Numbered from the stretch's first letter, positions 27,206 through 37,216 are shown. The stretch: DNA of 64,000 nucleotides from Caulobacter segnis ATCC 21756 (GCF_000092285.1 NC_014100.1:3906001-3970000), one strand, 5' to 3'. Numbers and translations are program-made. Notes: generated by a model from the sequence alone, not told the origin.

Positions 27206-28326
27206 GTGCTTTACCGGATCAATGGGCGCCGCCCGACTACGAGCGCGCTGGTCTTGGTCCTGGGGGTGAGCGCGATCGCCCTTTCTGGATGCGGCGACAA
27301 GAAGCCGAAGAAGGCCAAGGCCCCCGCGGCGGCCGCCACCGTCAGCGTGGCCACGGTCGCCAGCCAACCGATCGCCCGCCTCATCAACGCCACTGGCACC
27401 GTTTCGCCCTGGGAAGAGGTGCCGGTCGGCGCCGAAACCGGCGGTCTCACACGGCCGTTTCGGTCAACGCCGAAGAGGGCCAAGTGGTCCAGGCCGGCCA
27501 GGTGCTGGTCAAGCTGAACGACGCCCTGATCAGCGCCCAGCTGCGCCAGCAGGAGGCCGCCGTGGCCAGCGCCCGCGCCACCCTGGCCGAGGCCCAGGCC
27601 GCCCTGGGCCGCGCTCGTGAGTTGCAGGCCAAGGGCTACCTCAGCCAAGCCTCGCTCGACACCGCCACGGCCCGCCAGGGCACGGCGAGCGCCAACCTGG
27701 CCGCCGCCGAAGCCGCCCGTGGCGAGACCGCCGCGCGCCTGGCTCAGACCTCGGTCCGCGCGCCGGTCGGCGGGCTGATCAGCCGCCGCAGCGTCACCAA
27801 GGGCCAGATCGTCACCTCCGGGTCGGAGCTTTTCCGCATCGTCCGCGACAGCCGGCTGGAAGTCGACGCCGAGATCCCCGAGACCGAGCTCGGCGCCGTG
27901 AAGGCGGGGATGCCGGCGACCATCTATTCCGACAAGGTCGGCGAGACGAGCGGTCGCGTGCGCATCGTCACCTCCGAGGTCAACACCAGCAGCCGCCTGG
28001 GCGTGGCGCGCGTGGCGCTGTCGTCGATGGGCGGCTTCCGCCCGGGCATGTTCGCCCGCGTCCGCATCGACGCCGGCGACCAGCCGGCGCTGGTGGTGCC
28101 TAGCGCCTCGGTGCTGTACCGCGAGAACCGTCCGGGCGTCTTCGTCGTCGACAACGCCAAGAAGGTCCATTTCCGCCGGATCCAGATCCTGACCAGCACC
28201 GGCGACCGCGTCGCCGCCACCGGTCTCGCGGCCGGCGAGCAGGTGGTGGTCGAGGGCGCGGGCTTCCTGGGCGAGGGCGACCTGGTGCGCGTGAGCGCCG
28301 CCGCCGCGCCCAAGCCCGCTCGCTAA
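27206..28326 (+). pseudogene. RND efflux periplasmic adaptor lipoprotein, frameshifted
   Basis: Membrane-fusion subunit of the second RND pump. The N-terminal frame (GTG 27206, or TTG 27200) encodes a signal with lipobox LSGC and the lead-in VPVGAETGGLT. At 27449-27452 the sequence reads ACAC where one AC is expected. The extra two bases shift the frame, which stops at 27517 after about 104 residues. Removing one AC restores AVSVNAEEGQVVQAGQVLVKLN (lipoyl half-motif), the hairpin, RAPVGGLISRRSVTKGQIV and the C-terminal domain, about 372 residues ending in LVRVSAAAAPKPAR. The permease gene begins 10 nt downstream and is intact. Without the adaptor the pump should not work. Confidence 0.88.
27449..27452 (+). 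other. 2-bp tandem duplication (AC) causing the adaptor frameshift
   Basis: GGTCTCACACGGCC is present where GGTCTCACGGCC gives the continuous GGLTAVSVN segment expected of the lipoyl domain. It is the third two-base tandem duplication found in this window. Confidence 0.85.
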
Positions 28327-28336
28327 GGACGCCCCG

Positions 28337-31300
28337 ATGCGCAACATCTCGTCCTGGTCGATCAAGAACCCGATCCCCGTCATCATGCTGTTCCTGCTGC
28401 TGACCATCGCGGGTCTGGCGGGCTTCCGTTCGATGCGGATCAACAACAATCCCGACGTCGATCTGCCGATCGTCGTCGTCACGGCCGTGCGCCCCGGCGC
28501 CGCGCCCAGCGAGCTGGAGACCCAGGTCACCCGCCTGATCGAGGACTCGATCGCGGGCCTGGGCCAGGTGCGGCACACCAACTCGACGATCGTCGACGGC
28601 GCCTCGACCACGGTGATCGAGTTCGAGCTGGGCGTGGACCACGAGCGCGTCACCAACGACGTGCGCAACGCCATGTCCAACCTGCGCGGCGACCTGCCCC
28701 AGGACATGCAGGAACCCGTCGTCACCCGCGTCGACATCTCCGGCGACGACCTGATCACCTATGTCGTCAAGGCCCCGACCCTGACGCCCGAGCAGCGCAG
28801 CTGGTTCGTCGACAACGACGTCAGCCGCGCCCTGCTGGCGATCCGCGGCGTCGGCGAGGTCAACCGCCGCGGCGGCGTCAATCGCGAGATCGAGGTCGCC
28901 CTGGATCCGGACCGCCTGGCCGCGCGCGGCGTCACCGCCGCCGCCGTCAGCCAGGCCCTGGTCTCGTCCAACGCCGACCTGCCCGGCGGCCGCGTGACTA
29001 TCTCGGGCGCCGAGCGGGCCATCCGCACCCTGGGCGCGGCCGGTTCGGTCGAGCAGCTGCGCGAGACCCGCGTGCCCCTGTCCGGCGGCGGCGCGGTGCG
29101 GCTGGCCGACCTTGGCCAGATCACCGACCACTGGGCCGAGCCGCGCTCTCGCGCCCGCTTCGACGGCCAGGAGGTCGTGACCTTCTCGATGATCCGCTCG
29201 CGCGGCGCCTCGGAAGTCCAGACCGCCGAGAAGGTCCGCAAGGCCGTCGAGAAGCTCGACAAGGAGCACCCCGAGGTCCAGATCGAGGAGATCACCTCGA
29301 ACGTGAAATACATCGAGGAGAGCTATCTCGCTTCGATGGAAGCCCTGATCATCGGCGCGATCCTCGCCGTGCTGGTGGTGCTGCTGTTCCTGCGCGACTG
29401 GCGCGCCACCCTGCTGGCCGCCGTGGCCATCCCGACCTCGCTGCTGCCGACCTTCGCGGTGCTGGCGCCGATGGGGCAGTCGCTGAACGGCGTGACCCTG
29501 CTGGCCCTGTCGCTGACCGTCGGCATCCTGGTCGACGACGCCATCGTCGAGATCGAGAACATCGTCCGCCACATGCGCGGCGGCAAAAGCCCCTACGCGG
29601 CGGCCATGGAGGCGGCCGACGAGATCGGCCTGGCCGTCGTGGCCACCACCTTCACCATCGTGGCGGTGTTCGCGCCGGTGGGCTTCATGCCGGGGATCAT
29701 CGGCCAGTTCTTCAAGGCCTTCGCCCTGGCCGCCTGTATCTCGGTGCTGTTCTCGCTGGTCGTCGCCCGCCTGCTGACGCCGCTGATGGGCGCCTACATG
29801 CTGAAGGCCGACCACAAGCACGAGGACAAGGACCCGGCGTGGATGGGTCCGTATCTGAAGAGCCTGAACTGGGGCCTGAACAACCGCTGGAAGGTCCTGC
29901 TGATGGGCATTCCGCTGTTCCTGATCTCGATCTTCCTGGCCACCCGCCTGCCCTTCGAGTTCCAGCCCCAGGCCGACCGCGGCCGGTCCGAGTTCTCGAT
30001 CGAGCTGCCGCCGGGCGCGACGCTGGACGAGACCGACGCCGTCGTGCAGCGCGTGACCAAGGAGCTGCTGGCCCGTCCGGAAGTGGTCAGCGTCTACGCC
30101 TCGGTGGGCCGCAACAACGCGGTCAACAAAGGCGCGGTCACCGCCGACCTGACCGACAAGGGCCAGCGGATCAGCCAGCAGCAGTTCAGCCGCCAGATGG
30201 TCGACCAGTTCGCCGCCATCCCCGGCGCGCGGATCGGCGCGGGCAGCAACAACGGCGGCGGCCCGTCGAGCGGCGGCAGCTATACGCTGAGCCTGGTCAG
30301 CGACAACGGTCCGGCCCTCGAAGCCGCGGCCCGCAAGGTCGAGGCTGAGATGCGCACGGTCCCGGGCCTGGCGCACGTGGTCAACACCGCCGCCATCGCC
30401 CGTCCCGAGATCGTCGTGACGCCGCGTCCCGACCAGGCCGCCCGCGCGGGCGTCTCGGCCGGCGCGATCTCGCAGGCCGTGCGCGTGGCGACGATCGGCG
30501 ACGTCGACCAGAACCTGCCCAAGTACAATCTGGGCGACCGCCAGGTGCCGATCCGTCTGCGCCTGAACGACGACGCGCGCGGCGACATCGCGGTGCTGCA
30601 GACCCTGCAGGTGCCCTCGGCCAATGGCGCCGTGCCGCTGAACGCGGTGGCCGACGTGCGCTTTGGCGCCGGTCCCTCGCAGATCGACCGTCGCGACCGC
30701 TCGCGGGTGGCCACGATCACCGCCGAGCTGGACGGCATCGTCGTCGGCGAGGCCGCCAACCGCGTCCACGCCCTGCCCTCGGTCAAGAACCTGCCCACGG
30801 GCGTCAAGGAGGTGGCGGCCGGCGATGCGGAGTTCATCCAGGAGATGGTCAGCGGCTTCCTGGGCGCGCTGATCACCGGCATCCTGTTGATGTACGTCGT
30901 GCTGGTGTTGCTGTTCCGCAGCTTCGCCCACCCGATCACCATCATGGTCGCCCTGCCGCTCGCCATCGGCGGCGCGTTCGGCCTGCTGGTGCTGGCCAAG
31001 TCGAGCTTCTCGATCTCGACCCTGATCGGGATCCTGATGCTGATGGGCATCGCGGCGAAGAACTCGATCCTGCTGGTCGAGTACGCGATCATGGCGATGA
31101 AGGAACACGGCATGGACAAGCGCACGGCCATCGTGGACGCCGCCCACAAGCGGGCGCGGCCGATCCTGATGACCACCGTGGCCATGGGCGCGGGCATGCT
31201 GCCCACCGCCATCGGCCTGGGCGCCGAGGTCGAGTTCCGGGCGCCGATGGCCATCGCCGTCATCGGCGGCCTGATCACCTCGACGCTTCTGTCGCTGCTC

Positions 31301-31411
31301 TACATCCCGGTGGTGTTCGTGCTGATGGACGGCCTGAAGACCCGCGCCGAACGCCTGATGCACCGCCTGTTCGGCCACCAGCACCACGCCGCGCCGAAGG
31401 CGGCGGAGTAG
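28337..31411 (+). CDS. RND efflux permease (HAE1-type)
   Basis: Inner-membrane proton-driven RND transporter, 1024 residues and intact. It begins [19 protein letters not shown] and holds the family signatures: [22 protein letters not shown] with the paired Asp of helix 4, [17 protein letters not shown], and [15 protein letters not shown] with the helix-10 Lys. Periplasmic loops contain the Gly/Ser-rich insert [15 protein letters not shown]. It lies 10 nt after the frameshifted adaptor and no outer-membrane factor is nearby, so a shared channel such as NodT would be needed. The substrate is unknown. Confidence 0.9.
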   Translation: MRNISSWSIKNPIPVIMLFLLLTIAGLAGFRSMRINNNPDVDLPIVVVTAVRPGAAPSELETQVTRLIEDSIAGLGQVRHTNSTIVDGASTTVIEFELGVDHERVTNDVRNAMSNLRGDLPQDMQEPVVTRVDISGDDLITYVVKAPTLTPEQRSWFVDNDVSRALLAIRGVGEVNRRGGVNREIEVALDPDRLAARGVTAAAVSQALVSSNADLPGGRVTISGAERAIRTLGAAGSVEQLRETRVPLSGGGAVRLADLGQITDHWAEPRSRARFDGQEVVTFSMIRSRGASEVQTAEKVRKAVEKLDKEHPEVQIEEITSNVKYIEESYLASMEALIIGAILAVLVVLLFLRDWRATLLAAVAIPTSLLPTFAVLAPMGQSLNGVTLLALSLTVGILVDDAIVEIENIVRHMRGGKSPYAAAMEAADEIGLAVVATTFTIVAVFAPVGFMPGIIGQFFKAFALAACISVLFSLVVARLLTPLMGAYMLKADHKHEDKDPAWMGPYLKSLNWGLNNRWKVLLMGIPLFLISIFLATRLPFEFQPQADRGRSEFSIELPPGATLDETDAVVQRVTKELLARPEVVSVYASVGRNNAVNKGAVTADLTDKGQRISQQQFSRQMVDQFAAIPGARIGAGSNNGGGPSSGGSYTLSLVSDNGPALEAAARKVEAEMRTVPGLAHVVNTAAIARPEIVVTPRPDQAARAGVSAGAISQAVRVATIGDVDQNLPKYNLGDRQVPIRLRLNDDARGDIAVLQTLQVPSANGAVPLNAVADVRFGAGPSQIDRRDRSRVATITAELDGIVVGEAANRVHALPSVKNLPTGVKEVAAGDAEFIQEMVSGFLGALITGILLMYVVLVLLFRSFAHPITIMVALPLAIGGAFGLLVLAKSSFSISTLIGILMLMGIAAKNSILLVEYAIMAMKEHGMDKRTAIVDAAHKRARPILMTTVAMGAGMLPTAIGLGAEVEFRAPMAIAVIGGLITSTLLSLLYIPVVFVLMDGLKTRAERLMHRLFGHQHHAAPKAAE

Positions 31412-31422
31412 ACCTTAAAAAC

Positions 31423-31529
31423 TGTCATCCCGGCCCAGCGCGAAGCGCGCCGAGCCGGAACCCAGGGGCCGCCGCATCGCGCTTGGCCCCTGGGCCCCGG
31501 ATAGCCTCTTCGAGGCTTCCGGGATGACA
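31423..31529. repeat. Palindromic repeat family A, copy 1
   Basis: A 107-nt element bounded by TGTCATCCCGG and CCGGGATGACA, with internal inverted ACCCAGGGG / CCCCTGGG blocks. It resembles copies at 40608 and 44077. It fills the gap between the RND permease and the convergent esterase. Confidence 0.75.
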
Positions 31530-31537
31530 CGGGGGAT

Positions 31538-32197
31538 TTACCCCTTCAACGCCTGCGCCACGACCGGCGCCAGGCGCTCGGCGATGATGCGGGCGCCCTC
31601 GGCGTTCGGGTGCAGGCCGTCGCTCTGCATGTAGCGCGAGACGCCGATCACCCCGGTGAAGAAGTCGGGCGCGTAGAACACGCCCTCCTGGCGCGCCAGC
31701 TCGGGATAGATCTGGGTGAAGCGGCGGGCGTAGTCGACGCCCAGCAGGGCCGGCGCCCGCATCCCGGCCAGCACCACCCGCACGCCCCGGGCCTTCAGTC
31801 GGGTGACGATGGCGCGCAGGTTCTCGCGGGTCCAGGCGGGGTCGGCGCCCTGCAGCAGGTCGTTGCCGCCCAGGGCGACCACGCAGACGGCGGTCTCGGC
31901 CGGGATGCGCTCGACGCGGGAGAGACCGGCCTTGGTGGTGTCGCCGATGACACCGAAGCCGAAGACGCGGGCATGGATCTTCATGCCGTCCAGAGCGCGC
32001 TGCAGCCAGGCGGGAAGCGCGCGGTCCTGGGCCAGGCCGAGGCCCGCGGTGATGGAGTCGCCGAGCACCGTTACCAGGGGCGGGGTCGGCGGCGCCTTGG
32101 CGCGCACGGCGGCGTGGACGGCGCCCGGGACGCCAAGCGCCAGCAAGCCGCCGAGGAGGGCGCGGCGATCAGTGAAGGGGGTGTGGAACTTCTCCAT
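31538..32197 (-). CDS. SGNH/GDSL-family esterase (arylesterase/TesA-like), exported
   Basis: A 219-residue SGNH hydrolase. The N-terminus MEKFHTPFTDRRALLGGLLA resembles a twin-Arg or Sec signal ending at VHA, so it acts in the periplasm. The conserved blocks are present: block I VTVLGDSITAGLGL (nucleophile Ser), block II GVIGDT, block III VVALGGNDLL (Asn) and block V SDGLHPN (Asp-x-x-His). This set matches the multifunctional thioesterase/lysophospholipase TesA group. A longer frame upstream lacks sense as protein, so the start is placed at 32197. It is divergent from the sorbosone-dehydrogenase-like gene. Confidence 0.85.
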   Translation of the reverse strand: MEKFHTPFTDRRALLGGLLALGVPGAVHAAVRAKAPPTPPLVTVLGDSITAGLGLAQDRALPAWLQRALDGMKIHARVFGFGVIGDTTKAGLSRVERIPAETAVCVVALGGNDLLQGADPAWTRENLRAIVTRLKARGVRVVLAGMRAPALLGVDYARRFTQIYPELARQEGVFYAPDFFTGVIGVSRYMQSDGLHPNAEGARIIAERLAPVVAQALKG

Positions 32198-32273
32198 GGA
32201 TCGAACCGTATGTGTTGCCTGCCAACATGAAACGCGTTTGCCTTTGAACGCGGGATGAAGGGGAGAAGCGGCT

Positions 32274-33614
32274 ATGCGTCGCAGGGTTCGCGAAATCTTG
32301 ATCATCGGCGTGGCCATGGCGGCTCTGTCGGCTTGCGGCCAAGGCCAATCCCAGACGCCTCCCGTGGGATACGGCCCCAACCCCGCCCTCCCCGAGCCGC
32401 ACAGGAGCCTGATCCCGACCGTCAAGGTTTCGGAGGTGGTCGGCTGGCCGACGGGCGTGACGCCCAAGGCGCCGGCGGGCTTCCAAGTGCAGCCCTTCGC
32501 CATGGGCCTGGATCACCCCCGCTGGCTGCTGGTGCTGCCCAATGGCGACGTGCTGGTCGCCGAGAGCGCCGAGCCGCCCAAGAGGGAGCCCCCGCACGGC
32601 CTGCGCGGCTTCTTCCAGAAGATGCTGATGAAGAAGGCCGGCTCCGTGGTGCCCAGCGCCAACCGCATCTCCCTGCTGCGCGACGCGAACGGGGACGGCG
32701 TGGCCGAGCTGAAGACGCCGTTCCTGACCAACCTCTATTCGCCGTTCGGCATGGCCCTGGTCGGCGAGACGCTCTACGTCGCCAACGCCGACGCCATCAT
32801 CGCCTTCCCCTATAAGACCGGCGAGACGCAGATCACCGCCGCGCCGCGCAAGGTGACCGACCTGCCGGGCGGGCCGATCAACCACCACTGGACCAAGAAC
32901 ATCATCGCCAGCCCCGACGGCGCGAAGCTCTACGCGACGGTCGGCTCCAACAGCAATGTCGGCGAGAACGGCATGGAGAACGAGGTGAACCGCGCCGCGA
33001 TCCTGGAGGTCGACCTGGCCACCGGCGCCAAGCGCGTCTTCGCCTCGGGCCTGCGCAACCCCAATGGCCTGGGCTGGAACCCGGCCAATGGCGAGCTGTG
33101 GACGGCGGTCAACGAGCGCGACGAACTCGGCAACAACCTGGTCCCCGACTACATGACCTCGGTGCGCGAGAACGGCTTCTATGGCTGGCCCTACAGCTAT
33201 TTCGGCCGTCACGTCGACAAGCGGGTCAAGGACAGCGACCGCCGCCCCGACCTCGTCGAGCGCGCCATCATCCCGGACTACGCCTTGGGCGCCCACACCG
33301 CGTCTCTGGGCCTGACCTTCTACGAAGGCGCCCAAAACCAACAAGGGGGCTTCCCAGCCCGGTACAAGGGCGGCGTCTTCATCGGCCAGCACGGCTCATG
33401 GAACAGGAAGCCGCAGGCCGGCTACAAGGTGATCTTCGTGCCGTTCGCCGGCGGCAAGCCGGCGGGCGACGTCGAGGACTTCCTGACCGGCTTCCTCGAC
33501 AAGGACGGCAAGGCCCAAGGCCGCCCGGTGGGCGTGACCGTCGACACCACCGGCGCGCTGCTGGTGGCGGATGACGTCGGCAACGCCGTCTGGCGGGTCA
33601 GTCCGGCGCGATAG
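32274..33614 (+). CDS. PQQ-type sugar dehydrogenase-like lipoprotein (sorbosone dehydrogenase family)
   Basis: A 446-residue six-bladed beta-propeller of the soluble glucose/sorbosone dehydrogenase family. MRRRVREILIIGVAMAALSAC is a lipoprotein signal (lipobox LSAC). Propeller motifs include LDHPRWLLVLPNGDVLVAES, FASGLRNPNGLGWNP, NERDELGNNLVPDY and GSWNRKPQAGYKV. The family oxidises sugars or sorbosone with PQQ and passes electrons to the respiratory chain; some members have no proven activity. No PQQ synthesis genes are in the window. It is divergent from the GDSL esterase with a 76-nt gap. Confidence 0.85.
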   Translation: MRRRVREILIIGVAMAALSACGQGQSQTPPVGYGPNPALPEPHRSLIPTVKVSEVVGWPTGVTPKAPAGFQVQPFAMGLDHPRWLLVLPNGDVLVAESAEPPKREPPHGLRGFFQKMLMKKAGSVVPSANRISLLRDANGDGVAELKTPFLTNLYSPFGMALVGETLYVANADAIIAFPYKTGETQITAAPRKVTDLPGGPINHHWTKNIIASPDGAKLYATVGSNSNVGENGMENEVNRAAILEVDLATGAKRVFASGLRNPNGLGWNPANGELWTAVNERDELGNNLVPDYMTSVRENGFYGWPYSYFGRHVDKRVKDSDRRPDLVERAIIPDYALGAHTASLGLTFYEGAQNQQGGFPARYKGGVFIGQHGSWNRKPQAGYKVIFVPFAGGKPAGDVEDFLTGFLDKDGKAQGRPVGVTVDTTGALLVADDVGNAVWRVSPAR

Positions 33615-33645
33615 GACGCCCCCTCCGTCGCGCCGCCTGTCGGCG

Positions 33646-33748
33646 TCACGCCACCTCCCCCGCGAGCGGGTGAGGAGGAACGTCATCCTCCCCCGAGAAA
33701 CGGGGGAGGTGGATCGCTGCGGAACGCAGCGAGACGGTGGGGGCGTTC
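33646..33748. repeat. G/C-tract palindromic repeat (family C, copy 1)
   Basis: CACCTCCCCCG and CGGGGGAGGTG form an imperfect inverted pair, followed by ATCGCTGCGGAACGCAGCGA, itself a palindrome, and GGTGGGGGCG. Similar G-tract elements lie at 37127-37213 and 44776-44897. Confidence 0.6.
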
Positions 33749-33822
33749 CCGACGCAAGGGGAAACTTGCACAACGAGACTAACTAGCCGTAGGCTCCTCC
33801 CACAACACGGGAGGACCTCCGG

Positions 33823-35274
33823 ATGAAACTCGAACGCCTGCCGCCGGTGCGGACCTCGCTGTCGCCGACCAACCATCCGTACATGACGGGCGCGTGGACG
33901 CCTCAGCACGAGGAGGTCAACGCCTGGGACCTGGAGGTGCTGGAGGGCGCGATCCCCGCCGACCTGGACGGCGTCTATCTGCGCAACACCGAGAACCCCG
34001 TCCACGATCCGCTGGGCCGCTATCACCCGTTCGACGGCGACGGGATGATCCACCAGATCGAGTTCCGCAACGGCCAGGCGACCTACCGCAACCGCTTCGT
34101 CCGCACCCGCTGCTTCGAGGCCGAGCAGGAGGTGAACGAGAGCCTGTGGGGCGGCCTGATGGATGGCCCTGGGACCTCGAAACGTCCCGGCTTCGGCGCT
34201 CACGGGTCGTTGAAGGACAGCGCCAGCACCGACATCGTCGTTCACAACGGCGAGGCGATCGCCACCTTCTACCAGTGCGGCGAGGCCTATCGGCTGGATC
34301 CGCTTACCCTGGAGACGCTGGGCGTCGCGTCCTGGGCGCCGCTGGACGGCGTCTCGGCCCACCCCAAGGTCGACGAGGCGACCGGCGAGTTGATGTTCTT
34401 CAACTACTCCAAGGCCTGGCCCTACATGCACTACGGCGTGGTCGGGCCGGACGGTAAGCGGAGCCTCTATCAGGGCGTGCCCCTGCCTGGTCCGCGCCTG
34501 CCGCACGACATGTGCTTCTCCGAGCACTGGGCGATCCTCAACGACCTGCCGGTGTTCTGGGACCAGGAGCTGATGGCCCGCGACATCCACGCCGTGCGCC
34601 TGCACAAGGGCCTGCCCAGCCGCTTCGCCCTGGTGCCGCGCCACGGCGGCGAGCCCCGCTGGTTCGAGGCCGAGCCCACCTATGTGCTGCATTGGCTGAA
34701 TGCGTACGAGGACGGCGACGAGGTCGTGCTCGACGGCTACTTCCAGGAAAAGCCGATCCCCCGCCCGCTGGAGGGCGCGCCTGACGGCCACGGCCACCTG
34801 ATGGCCTATCTGGACGAGCACAGCTTCCTGCCCAAGCTGCACCGCTGGCGCTTCAACCTGAAGACCGGCGAGACGACCGAAAAGCATCTCGATGACCGGA
34901 TCCTCGAGTTCGGCATGTTCAATCAGAAATACGCCGGCAAGCCGTATCGCTACGCCTATTCGACCACCGCCAAGCCGGGCTGGTTCCTGTTCAACGGCTT
35001 CGTCAAGCACGACCTCGAAACCGGCGAGAGCTGGTCGATCACCCTGCCCGAGGGTCGCTACGCCAGCGAGGCGCCGTTCGCGCCCAAGGTCGGCGCGGTC
35101 GACGAGGACGACGGCTATCTGGTCAGCTTCATCATCGACGAGAACCGGGGAACCTCGGAGTGCGCGATCATCGATGCGCGAGCCTTCGAGGTCGTCTGCC
35201 GGGTAGCCCTGCCCCACAAGCTGAGCAGCGGCACGCACAGCGTCTGGGCGGGGCGCGAGATGCTGCGGGGGTAG
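33823..35274 (+). CDS. Carotenoid oxygenase family dioxygenase
   Basis: Non-haem Fe(II) dioxygenase of the carotenoid cleavage/lignostilbene family, 483 residues. Seven-bladed propeller signatures are visible: GVYLRNTENPVHDPLGRYHPF, the iron-ligand His regions VSAHPKVDEATGEL, LPHDMCFSEHWAI, YVLHWLNAYEDGD and the C-terminal GTHSVWAG. The fourfold-His iron site is therefore likely complete. It cleaves conjugated double bonds of carotenoids or stilbenes; bacterial relatives next to aromatic genes often use lignostilbene, but the substrate is not evident here. The start ATG follows GGGAGGACCTCCGG. Confidence 0.88.
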   Translation: MKLERLPPVRTSLSPTNHPYMTGAWTPQHEEVNAWDLEVLEGAIPADLDGVYLRNTENPVHDPLGRYHPFDGDGMIHQIEFRNGQATYRNRFVRTRCFEAEQEVNESLWGGLMDGPGTSKRPGFGAHGSLKDSASTDIVVHNGEAIATFYQCGEAYRLDPLTLETLGVASWAPLDGVSAHPKVDEATGELMFFNYSKAWPYMHYGVVGPDGKRSLYQGVPLPGPRLPHDMCFSEHWAILNDLPVFWDQELMARDIHAVRLHKGLPSRFALVPRHGGEPRWFEAEPTYVLHWLNAYEDGDEVVLDGYFQEKPIPRPLEGAPDGHGHLMAYLDEHSFLPKLHRWRFNLKTGETTEKHLDDRILEFGMFNQKYAGKPYRYAYSTTAKPGWFLFNGFVKHDLETGESWSITLPEGRYASEAPFAPKVGAVDEDDGYLVSFIIDENRGTSECAIIDARAFEVVCRVALPHKLSSGTHSVWAGREMLRG

Positions 35275-35335
35275 GGGGGCGCCGCCCCCACACTTAACCG
35301 CACCTTCACCGACCGCGCGGTAACCATGACGCGCC

Positions 35336-35638
35336 ATGCGCCGCGCCCTTCTCGCCTTGCTGATCCTGACCGCCGCCGGCCCCGCCGCGGCCCAGGCGTC
35401 CAAGTCGCCGGGCTCGGTGCTGCAGTCGCGCGAGCCGCCCAAGACCATCCTCGCGTCCCCCTGGGCCCTCATCCCGCGCCAGCCGGCCGGCGACCAGCAC
35501 GGCTGCAAGACCATGTGCTCGCGCGTCCGGTACTTCTGCGAGGCGCGCGACGTGGGATACACCGGCTGCGGCAGCGACTGGGTGCTGTGCAATCGCCGTT
35601 GCGCCTCGGCCTACGCCACCACGCCGTTCGGGCGGTAG
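35336..35638 (+). CDS. Secreted Cys-rich small protein (100 aa), unknown function
   Basis: No family recognised. The signal peptide MRRALLALLILTAAGPAAAQA is followed by about 80 residues. The mature part has six Cys in the pattern CKTMC, YFC, TGC, LC, RRC, suggesting three disulphides and periplasmic or extracellular location. The frame begins 62 nt after the carotenoid oxygenase stop. The upstream ribosome-binding site is weak. The Cys spacing and the signal make it a likely real gene. Confidence 0.65.
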   Translation: MRRALLALLILTAAGPAAAQASKSPGSVLQSREPPKTILASPWALIPRQPAGDQHGCKTMCSRVRYFCEARDVGYTGCGSDWVLCNRRCASAYATTPFGR

Positions 35639-35722
35639 ACGCGCGGCCTTCCGCAAGGTCCGCTTGCCGGGCGCCACAGGGCCGGTACACTCACCTGAAC
35701 AACGATAAGTCGGGAGGGTGGA

Positions 35723-37123
35723 ATGGCGACCGGGATCCCCCAGGCGAGATTGCCGAAGGCGTGCGTGATCGGCGCCGGCTGCAGCGGCTTCACCACGATC
35801 AAGCGGCTGAAGGACCACGGGATCCCCTACGACTGCTTCGAGATGTCGGACGAGATCGGGGGCACCTGGTACTACAAGAACCCCAACGGCATGTCGGCCT
35901 GCTACGACAGCCTGCACATCGACACCTCAAAGTGGCGGCTGGCGTTCGAGGACTTTCCCGTGCCGAAGGACTGGCCGGACTTTCCGCACCACGCGCAGCT
36001 GTTCCAGTACTTCAAGGACTATGTCGACCACTTCGGCCTGCGGCCGACCATCACCTTCAACACCCGCGTCGAGAAGGCGCGCCGCACGGCCGACGGCCTG
36101 TGGGCGGTGACGCTGTCGAGCGGCGAGACGCGGCTCTATGACGCGCTGTTCGTCTGCAACGGCCACCACTGGGATCCGCGCGTGCCGGAATATCCCGGCG
36201 AGTTCGACGGGCCCGCCTTCCACGCCCACGCCTATAGCGACCCGTTCGATCCGGTCGATATGCGAGGCAAGAACGTCGTGGTGGTCGGCATGGGCAATTC
36301 GGCCATGGACATCGCCAGCGAGCTCTCTCAGCGCCCGATCGCCAAGACCCTTTGGGTGTCGGCGAGGCGCGGGGTGTGGGTGTTCCCCAAGTACTTGAAC
36401 GGCAAGCCCGCCGATAAGTCCGCCCTGCCCGCCTGGGTGCCGCGCAAGCTGGGCCTGGCCCTGTCGCGCTCGGTGCTGAAGAAAGCCATCGGCCGGATGG
36501 AGGACTACGGCCTGCCCAAGCCTGATCACGAACCGCTGGAGGCCCACCCCTCCGTCTCGGGCGAGTTCCTGACCCGCGCGGGCTGCGGCGACATCAAGTT
36601 CAAGCCGGCGATCAAGGCGCTGGAGGGCAAGCGCGTGCGCTTCGCCGACGACAGCGTCGAGGACGTCGACGCCATCGTCTTCGCCACCGGCTACAAGATC
36701 AGCTTCCCGTTCTTCGACGATCCGGAGCTCTTGCCCGACGCCGACCACCGCTTCCCGCTGTTCAAGCGGATGATGAAGCCGGGGATCGACAACCTGTTCT
36801 TCATGGGCCTGGCCCAGCCCCTGCCCACCCTGGTGAACTTCGCCGAGCAGCAGGCCAAGCTGGCCGCCGCCTACCTGGACGGCCAGTACGCCCCGCCGCC
36901 CCGCGCGGAGATGGAAAAGATCATCGCCAGGGACGAGGCCCGCCATACCGGCCACTTCTACGAGTCCGCCCGCCACACCATCCAGGTCGACTTCAACGTC
37001 TATTGCGCCGACCTGAAGAAGGAGATCGCCAAGGGCGAGGCGCGCGCCCGGAGCCAGGGCGGCAAGCTGCCGGTGGCGGCGCGGGCGGAGGGCAAATCGG
37101 AAACGCTGCTGGCCCCCACCTGA
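35723..37123 (+). CDS. Flavin-containing monooxygenase
   Basis: FAD- and NADPH-dependent monooxygenase, 466 residues, related to FMO/Baeyer-Villiger enzymes. The FAD Rossmann motif is VIGAGCSGF near residue 14 and the NADPH one VVVGMGNSAMD near 188. VCNGHHWDPRVPEYPG is close to the FMO fingerprint FxGxxxHxxx(Y/F), and FATGYKISFPFF is the ATG-like hinge. It oxygenates a heteroatom or carbonyl substrate that cannot be read from the sequence. It starts with GGGAGGGTGGA just before the ATG. The gene stands alone between a small secreted protein and a DUF2164 gene. Confidence 0.88.
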   Translation: MATGIPQARLPKACVIGAGCSGFTTIKRLKDHGIPYDCFEMSDEIGGTWYYKNPNGMSACYDSLHIDTSKWRLAFEDFPVPKDWPDFPHHAQLFQYFKDYVDHFGLRPTITFNTRVEKARRTADGLWAVTLSSGETRLYDALFVCNGHHWDPRVPEYPGEFDGPAFHAHAYSDPFDPVDMRGKNVVVVGMGNSAMDIASELSQRPIAKTLWVSARRGVWVFPKYLNGKPADKSALPAWVPRKLGLALSRSVLKKAIGRMEDYGLPKPDHEPLEAHPSVSGEFLTRAGCGDIKFKPAIKALEGKRVRFADDSVEDVDAIVFATGYKISFPFFDDPELLPDADHRFPLFKRMMKPGIDNLFFMGLAQPLPTLVNFAEQQAKLAAAYLDGQYAPPPRAEMEKIIARDEARHTGHFYESARHTIQVDFNVYCADLKKEIAKGEARARSQGGKLPVAARAEGKSETLLAPT

Positions 37124-37126
37124 TCG

Positions 37127-37213
37127 CTCCGCGATCGTCCGCCCCCGGAGGGGGCGGAAGGCGCCCCCTTCTTCCCCCTTCGGGGGAGGAGCGCCGTAGG
37201 CGCGGAGGGGGCT
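37127..37213. repeat. G/C-tract palindromic repeat (family C, copy 2)
   Basis: GCCCCCGGAGGGGGC, GCGCCCCCTTCTTCCCCC with GGGGGAGGAGCGC, and a terminal GGAGGGGGC fill the gap between the monooxygenase and the DUF2164 gene. The terminal GGAGGGGGC sits 4 nt before ATG 37217 and could serve as its ribosome-binding site. Confidence 0.6.
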
Positions 37214-37216
37214 AGT

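Noticed and set aside
28100..31387. 1095-residue open frame on the minus strand over the second RND permease
   Set aside because: Antisense shadow: low-complexity His/Asp/Gln/Arg composition, while the plus strand has all RND motifs.
33646..35592. 648-residue minus-strand frame over the carotenoid oxygenase
   Set aside because: No motif and shadow-like composition; the plus-strand gene is clearly the oxygenase.
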